A DNA stretch of 47,417 nt from Polyangiaceae bacterium (lineage in GTDB: Bacteria > Myxococcota_A > Polyangia > Polyangiales > Polyangiaceae). Below are positions 42,774-47,417 of this stretch, piece by piece; within the stretch, counting starts at the first letter, position 1, and every line of letters starts with the position of its first letter. The translations under genes and the position numbers were made by a program. The DNA lies in contig JAJDAH010000281.1 in NCBI GenBank assembly GCA_029261965.1, positions 1 to 47,417 on the forward strand. The letters run 5' to 3'. Under the pieces are notes generated by a model. It was not told the DNA's origin. It searched no databases and worked only from the letters and a program-made list of their open reading frames with translations.

Positions 42774-44477
42774 CTACCAGCGGGTGACGAAGCCGATGGA
42801 GAAGATGTCGGCTTTCTGGGTCACTTTGCCGCCGTTGACGCCGGCATAGGAGCGATTCTCGAAGCTGAGCTCGTTCGAGCTGTTGCCGGACCCGGCGATC
42901 GCCGTCAGGCGGCCGCAACCCGTCTGGGTTTCGATGGGGTTGGCGTCCGTGGTTTCTCGGCAAGCACCACCGTTGTTCAAGCCCGCGTTCCAGTGGTGTT
43001 GGTAGCCGACCTCGACGTCGGTCTGGTCGATACGGAACACGAAACCGCCGCCGAAACCGCCGCGAAGGGCAGGCACGCCGGTGACGTTCAGGTCCTCTTT
43101 TTTGACCGCTGGCGACTCTATCCAGGTGCCGTACCGGACACCGAGCTTGTTGCGCATGGCCGCCCACTGACCGCCAATGCGGACCCCGATGGTGTCTTGA
43201 AAGCCCGTCGGACGGTCGGCGTTGGCGGGCACCTGGCCGCCGGGTGAGCCGACGACGTTTACCTGAGGCGCCGACGGGAACCGAACCGTGAAGAAATCCG
43301 CCTCGGAGTTTTGTGCCCAGGTGACGTCGATTTCGATGTCGAACTTGTCATCGCGCAGGGGGTCCCGAACCGGGTGGTCGTCCTTGCGCCACTGGTCGCG
43401 CTCCAGCGGCGTTGGCGCATCGGAAAACGGCATGTGAAAGCGGATGCCGCCGCGAATCTCCATCGGGATGGCGAGGCCGAACCTCGGCACGTTTTTGCCC
43501 TCGGCATCGCGGGCCGAATCTTCTGGCACGAGCGTCACGCCCGAGCAGGTGGCGCCGGGGAGCTCCGAGTCCTCCGGGTTTTCGCAGTCGAGGCGCTCGG
43601 TGGTGCCTACGTTGGGATCCTCGCCGTAGAACGGGGCGCGCACCTGCAGCGGCCCGTAGGCGGTGACCGAGTCGAACCACTTGTACCAGAGCCCGACGTC
43701 GAGATTCTTGTGGGGCGAGGCGTGGGCGCTCACGACGATGCCGGGAACGAAGAAGTCGGTCACGTGCAAGTCGCTCTTCGTGTCGGTCCGGAAGTCGTCT
43801 TTCGGGTCGTCGGGAGAAACGTTGCCCATCGACGCCGTTTGCAGCTGCAGGTCCACCAAGCCGGCGACGAAGCCTGCGCCGAGCCGGAAGCCCTTGAAGA
43901 TTTCGACGCCGAACGCGAACGTCGGGTAGATGATGGTCCCTTGCACGCCGAGGGACAGGAAGCGCTGCGGAGCGGCGATCTGCTGATCGAAGCCGCGACT
44001 ATTCTGCACGGTGACGGTTCGAGGCCACGAGACCTTCCCGAGCGACGTCGGGGGATTGACGGTGATGCCTAGACCGACGCGGTCGTGAATGCGCCACACC
44101 CCGCCGAGGTTCGGGATGAACCGGGGGAACTTCGAGTTGATGTTGCAGACCTTGGGGTATTCGAGCTCGGGCTGTCCGGGGTCAGGGCCGGAGGGTTGAA
44201 CGGTGCCGTCGGGGTCGACGACGCCGGCGCGGGAGAAGCAGATCTTCTGCGTGACGAAGTTGGCGCCGATCGCGAAACTGTCGGACTGCGTCGCAAGCGC
44301 TGCGGGGTTGAAGTACCCCGCGATGGGATCGCTTGCCGTCGCGAGCCAAGCGCCGCCGCGTGAGAACTGCGCGACGCCGTTATCGGGGTATTCGATCGCC
44401 GTCGAGGCCTGCGCTTGATGCGCCATTCCCAGGCTTGCCACCAAGGCAGCGGTGCACAGAAGCTGGCGACGTCGCAT
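42774..44477 (-). CDS. OMPP1/FadL/TodX-type outer-membrane protein
   Basis: 567 residues from ATG 44477 (signal MRRRQLLCTAALVASLGMAHQAQA). The mature start STAIEYPDNGVAQFSRGGAWLATASDPIAGYFNPAALATQ is the family's hallmark N-terminal segment (G-A-x-x-A-x-x-D-P-x-x-x-x-x-NPA), and the chain ends in an aromatic residue (SIGFVTRW), the outer-membrane assembly signal. The central region contains alternating beta-strand patterns and loops with a few cysteines (DCENPEDSELPGATC). Members carry long-chain fatty acids or hydrophobic compounds across the outer membrane. It is longer than E. coli FadL (446 residues). Confidence 0.88.
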   Translation of the reverse strand: MRRRQLLCTAALVASLGMAHQAQASTAIEYPDNGVAQFSRGGAWLATASDPIAGYFNPAALATQSDSFAIGANFVTQKICFSRAGVVDPDGTVQPSGPDPGQPELEYPKVCNINSKFPRFIPNLGGVWRIHDRVGLGITVNPPTSLGKVSWPRTVTVQNSRGFDQQIAAPQRFLSLGVQGTIIYPTFAFGVEIFKGFRLGAGFVAGLVDLQLQTASMGNVSPDDPKDDFRTDTKSDLHVTDFFVPGIVVSAHASPHKNLDVGLWYKWFDSVTAYGPLQVRAPFYGEDPNVGTTERLDCENPEDSELPGATCSGVTLVPEDSARDAEGKNVPRFGLAIPMEIRGGIRFHMPFSDAPTPLERDQWRKDDHPVRDPLRDDKFDIEIDVTWAQNSEADFFTVRFPSAPQVNVVGSPGGQVPANADRPTGFQDTIGVRIGGQWAAMRNKLGVRYGTWIESPAVKKEDLNVTGVPALRGGFGGGFVFRIDQTDVEVGYQHHWNAGLNNGGACRETTDANPIETQTGCGRLTAIAGSGNSSNELSFENRSYAGVNGGKVTQKADIFSIGFVTRW

Positions 44478-44639
44478 GTACCCGGGGCTCCCCGCCGCCG
44501 GGGGGCGGCGCGAGCGAGAGAAGAGCAAGGCGGCGGGAAGTGGTCAACCATTAAGGCAAAATCCGCCCAGGGGAGGCCGGAGCCGCCGAGGGGCCGTCGA
44601 CCCGAAATACTGAACAAACGCCGGATTTGTGGCGGGGAC

Positions 44640-45842
44640 TCAGTCCGGCGCGTAGTCCGGGCTGGTGGGGGGCGGGACGACCGAATCGTCACCCGTTGGA
44701 GGCTTCGGCGCGGGCTTCCGGGGTCCGGCGGGTTTCTTGGGGCCGGGCGCGGCAGGCCTGGGCTTTTTCTCCGAGGGTTGCTCGGCCTCGCCTTCGGCGG
44801 GGACTTCACCGACGTCGTCGCCCTCGGGCGCCTCTTCGGCGACTGGTGGTCGTGCCATCGTCACGAATGAAGGCGGCGCATTGGGATCGCATCCCGCCGC
44901 AAATCCTGTCGAGTCGAACTTGCTGAACGCGCTCGACGTGCGCTCACCGCCCTCGGCATCGGCTATGGCAACCTCGACTTCGAGGTCACGCATGCCCGAA
45001 CGTCCCGGCGAGCAGTACGACAGTAGATAGTGCGAGCTGAAGTGAGCGTCGGCTTTGGCTCCGGCTTGGGCCAGAGCTTCACCGATGCTCGTGACCGCCG
45101 GCACCGGAATCGTGTGGTCGTGACCCACGTCGTCGAGACGCGTTTCTCCGAAATCTTCGCCGTAGCCCACGGCGATGGACAGGTAGCCCGAGTCCTCGAT
45201 CGCCATGATCATGTCCTCGAGGGACTGGCGACTCGCTTGGTCTCCATTTCGAAGATAGACCACGAGAGTCCCGATGCGGATCGGCTTGCGAACGCCGGTC
45301 AGGTGGCCGCCGAGCGTGTGCACGGCTTCGACGACGGCTCCGTAGAGATTGCTCGACGTGTCTTCGATTTTCACTCTTTCGACGTCGTCCAGAGAGTCGG
45401 GCACGCTCGCCCCTTTCGGAAAGTCGCCGAGCTCCAAGAGCTCTGCACGACCGTCGAAGCCGTAGACGTGAACCGCTTGGTTTTTGGAGACGGTTTCGGC
45501 GAATCGTGCGGCGCCGCGCGCCATCTCCTTGCGAGCGAGAGCGTCGGCAGTGCCGCTCATGTCGAGCAGCAGCAACGTGCGATGCTCCGCCGCGACGGAC
45601 CGGTCGAGCAGCGTTTGTTTGCTTTGATCGGCGGGGACCAGCTGCCCTCCTTCGAGAATACGGAAGCTCTGTGCCGTCAGCGGCGGTACCGCTTGGTCGT
45701 CGGTGACTGAGAGGTAGACCGCGACGTTGCTGGGTTTCTGATACGAGGTCGCTACCGTCTCGACCTTCAGTCCGCCAAACAGACCGCAGCCGCCGACGAC
45801 GAGCGCGAGCAAGCACAGCGTCAGTAGTCGTTGCTTGTTCAT
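44640..45842 (-). CDS. von Willebrand factor A domain lipoprotein
   Basis: 400 residues from ATG 45842; the open frame extends 22 codons upstream but the signal MNKQRLLTLCLLALVVGGC (lipobox VGGC19) fixes the start. An N-terminal beta domain (VAVYLSVTDDQAVPPLTAQSFRI) precedes a vWA domain with the MIDAS residues D94-M-S96-G-T98 and later a conserved Thr in IRIGTLVVYLRNGDQ. The C-terminus is a Pro/Glu/Lys-rich tail (about 340-400). The tail might reach peptidoglycan or the outer membrane. vWA lipoproteins of this kind act in divalent-metal-dependent adhesion or assembly. It lies downstream of the Nudix gene on the same strand. Confidence 0.82.
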   Translation of the reverse strand: MNKQRLLTLCLLALVVGGCGLFGGLKVETVATSYQKPSNVAVYLSVTDDQAVPPLTAQSFRILEGGQLVPADQSKQTLLDRSVAAEHRTLLLLDMSGTADALARKEMARGAARFAETVSKNQAVHVYGFDGRAELLELGDFPKGASVPDSLDDVERVKIEDTSSNLYGAVVEAVHTLGGHLTGVRKPIRIGTLVVYLRNGDQASRQSLEDMIMAIEDSGYLSIAVGYGEDFGETRLDDVGHDHTIPVPAVTSIGEALAQAGAKADAHFSSHYLLSYCSPGRSGMRDLEVEVAIADAEGGERTSSAFSKFDSTGFAAGCDPNAPPSFVTMARPPVAEEAPEGDDVGEVPAEGEAEQPSEKKPRPAAPGPKKPAGPRKPAPKPPTGDDSVVPPPTSPDYAPD

Positions 45843-45885
45843 CACGAGCCGATTTTTCCCACGCCCCGGCCGTCCGCGCCAAGGG

Positions 45886-46407
45886 CTACTCCCAGGTGGT
45901 CTTACCATCGCGAGCGTGGTCGAGCATGGCGCTCATGCCGTGCGCCAGTTTGGCCGGAAGCTCGTCGGTCCCGAACAGGCCGACCTCGGTGATTTCGAGC
46001 GGATTCTCCGGAGGGCGTTCGGGCGCGCCGACGGTGACGCCGACAACGACGGTCACCGCGTGGAAGCGAGCGTCGCGATCCGGCGCGGAATAGACGCCGA
46101 GCAGATCGCCGAGCTCCTGGACCCGGCACCCCGCTTCTTCCAGTAGCTCGCGTTCGATAGCGGTGCGCAGGGTCTCGCCCCACTCGAGAGTTCCGCCGGG
46201 CAGCGCCCATTCACCCGTGTCGCCACGTCGTATCAGGACCCAGCGACCGTCCGGCGTGCGCGCGGCCGCGGCGATGCCCACGACCGGTCGCCGCAAAAGA
46301 TGGCGTGCGACCTCCTTGACGATCGCCCAAACCCCTCGGGGAATTTTCACCGGTCGCCGCCGGCTCGGGTCACAACAGTGGCAGAGCGCATGGAACGGGG
46401 CGAGCAT
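45886..46407 (-). CDS. Nudix hydrolase
   Basis: 173 residues from ATG 46407. The Nudix box G-x5-E-x7-R-E-U-x-E-E-x-G is complete: G72 TLEWG E78 ... R86 E87 L88 L89 E90 E91 A92 G93, in GGTLEWGETLRTAIERELLEEAGC. The strand before it (VVGIAAAARTPDGRWVLIRRGDTGEWALPG) is standard, and W at 67 sits before the LPGG turn as in ADP-ribose/ADP-sugar and dNTP-cleaning members. The N-terminal 35 residues, with HALCHCC, are atypical. Substrate not deducible. It ends 43 bp before the vWA gene start and is divergent from the following partial gene. Confidence 0.9.
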   Translation of the reverse strand: MLAPFHALCHCCDPSRRRPVKIPRGVWAIVKEVARHLLRRPVVGIAAAARTPDGRWVLIRRGDTGEWALPGGTLEWGETLRTAIERELLEEAGCRVQELGDLLGVYSAPDRDARFHAVTVVVGVTVGAPERPPENPLEITEVGLFGTDELPAKLAHGMSAMLDHARDGKTTWE

Positions 46408-46452
46408 GCCCCTGCCTCGCGGGTTTGTGCTAGTCCGCGGACGAATTCGCCC

Positions 46453-47417
46453 ATGGTCCGATTGGTCCCGTTCACGCTCTTTCTCGCCGCCGCCGCCGCC
46501 TGCGCCGAGCGTCAGGAGCCCCCAGGGGTCAGCGCCGAGCCTCTAGACGCGGCGGTTACCGCCGCGGTGAACCTGGGGGAGCCTGTCGCCGCCGAGGACG
46601 CCGCCGCCGAGGACGTGGGGGACATCGTCGGCACGATTCGCGACAATCTTCCGTTCGAGCCTACCGGCAAGAAGCTCTCGAGCGTGGCGTGGAGGACCTG
46701 GGTCTACACGGACACCGGACCCAAGCGCACACGATACGGCTACCTGCGATCCGGCGCGACGCTCGACGTTCGAGAAAAGGGCACCGTTCGGAACGACGGC
46801 TGCACGGGGACCTGGTACCGCATCAACCCCCGGGGTTTCGTCTGCATCGGCAAAGGCGCAACGCTCGACGTCGAGGATCCTATTGCGGTGGCGACATCCG
46901 TGCGACCCGACCGCGGGCGAGCCCTACCGTACATCTACGCCCTGTCGAAGGAGATCGCGCCGCACCTGTATTTTCGACTGCCCGACGAAAAGCAGATGGC
47001 CAAGGTCGAGGGAAAGACGCTCGCCCGACACGTCTTCACCTGGCGTGAGCGGTCGAAGCTCGACGGCACGCTCGACGTGCTCGGAGAAATCGGCGCCCCG
47101 CCGGACTTCCTCGTGAACACGAAAAAACTTCGCAAGCCTTATGGCGTGGAGCAACGGCTTCATTTTTCGGTTCACGCCGGCCGGGCAACGATGGACAGCG
47201 GCTTCGCTCTGCAGCGAGTGTTCGAATGGCACGATCGCGTGTTCGGACTGACCACGGAGCTCGACGTCGTGCCGCTCGATCGGACGAAAATCGTCAAGCC
47301 CAGCAAGTTTCACGGGGTGAAGCTGGGAGAGGGCGAGGATCTGCCGGTCGGGTTCATCCAGCCTCACCTCGTCACGGTCAACGTGAAGAACGAGCAGGGC
47401 CAAATGCAGGCCGACGG
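46453..47417 (+). CDS. probable L,D-transpeptidase-type lipoprotein, N-terminal part (partial)
   Basis: The frame is open to the window end (321 codons visible). The start at ATG 46453 opens a lipoprotein signal (MVRLVPFTLFLAAAAAC) followed by an acidic Ala-rich linker. The segment YGYLRSGATLDVREKGTVRNDGCTGTWYRINPRGFVCIGKGATLDVED looks like an SH3-like wall-binding domain of myxobacterial L,D-transpeptidases, and RALPYIYALSKEIAPHLYFRLPDEKQMAKVEG is the usual linker after it. The YkuD catalytic domain would lie further right, off the window. Assignment is tentative because the catalytic motif is not visible. Confidence 0.5.
   Translation, partial: MVRLVPFTLFLAAAAACAERQEPPGVSAEPLDAAVTAAVNLGEPVAAEDAAAEDVGDIVGTIRDNLPFEPTGKKLSSVAWRTWVYTDTGPKRTRYGYLRSGATLDVREKGTVRNDGCTGTWYRINPRGFVCIGKGATLDVEDPIAVATSVRPDRGRALPYIYALSKEIAPHLYFRLPDEKQMAKVEGKTLARHVFTWRERSKLDGTLDVLGEIGAPPDFLVNTKKLRKPYGVEQRLHFSVHAGRATMDSGFALQRVFEWHDRVFGLTTELDVVPLDRTKIVKPSKFHGVKLGEGEDLPVGFIQPHLVTVNVKNEQGQMQAD

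Overview
The window is GC-rich, bacterial and most likely from a myxobacterium (Myxococcota, Polyangiales-like). The grounds are the many Gly/Ser-linker and Cys-rich lipoproteins, a 1097-residue FG-GAP/CARDB lipoprotein, an AgmX/PglI-type protein, an FHA-GGDEF protein, a hybrid sensor kinase, and a large share of conserved but unnamed envelope proteins. No lineage marker such as rRNA is present, so this placement is inference.

Left part (1-7145): this looks like one end of an integrated element. A tyrosine recombinase (5886-7022) ends 49 bp from the 3' end of a minus-strand tRNA-Arg(CCT) gene (7072-7145), with an excisionase-like HTH gene just upstream. Further left lie an unrecognised 505-residue protein with a probable C-terminal winged helix, a MerR/excisionase-type HTH protein with an internal repeat, a ribbon-helix-helix protein, a basic DNA-binding-like protein and the end of a metallophosphoesterase. 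The gap 2998-3738 holds decayed gene pieces, iteron-like repeats and two palindromes sharing the core TGCACGTGCA exactly 20 bp apart. The second attachment site is not in the window.

Middle (7146-34376): chromosomal-looking genes. They include secreted and lipoprotein genes (7730-13556), a PAS-histidine kinase-receiver hybrid, ftsH followed at once by a universal stress protein gene, two lipoproteins, a membrane diguanylate cyclase, a CstA-family transporter, and a stand-alone SpoT-type HD hydrolase divergent from an EEP-family lipoprotein. Next come a GTGA-coupled three-gene minus-strand operon (GPH-type transporter, alpha/beta hydrolase, acyl-CoA ligase) divergent from a DUF368/PopT undecaprenyl-phosphate flippase, two tandem paralogous secreted proteins, and an AgmX/PglI-like protein with its own intrinsic terminator.

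Right part (34429-47417): an EVE-domain protein, an MscS channel, a small coiled-coil protein, and a c-di-GMP pair (receiver-EAL followed by FHA-GGDEF, 4-bp overlap). A 2.4-kb gap (39423-41792) follows with no believable protein gene. From about 40177 to 41460 it is full of stable hairpins, several capped by GNRA tetraloops and some needing G-U pairs on the plus strand, and it ends upstream of a 14-bp-stem terminator (41665-41706). I read it as a candidate large structured non-coding RNA; it is the most interesting object in the window. After it come a Cys-rich lipoprotein, a FadL-type outer-membrane protein, a vWA lipoprotein, a Nudix hydrolase and the start of a probable L,D-transpeptidase-like gene.

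Genes read by eye only; no homology search or folding program was run. Start codons marked as uncertain should be treated as such.
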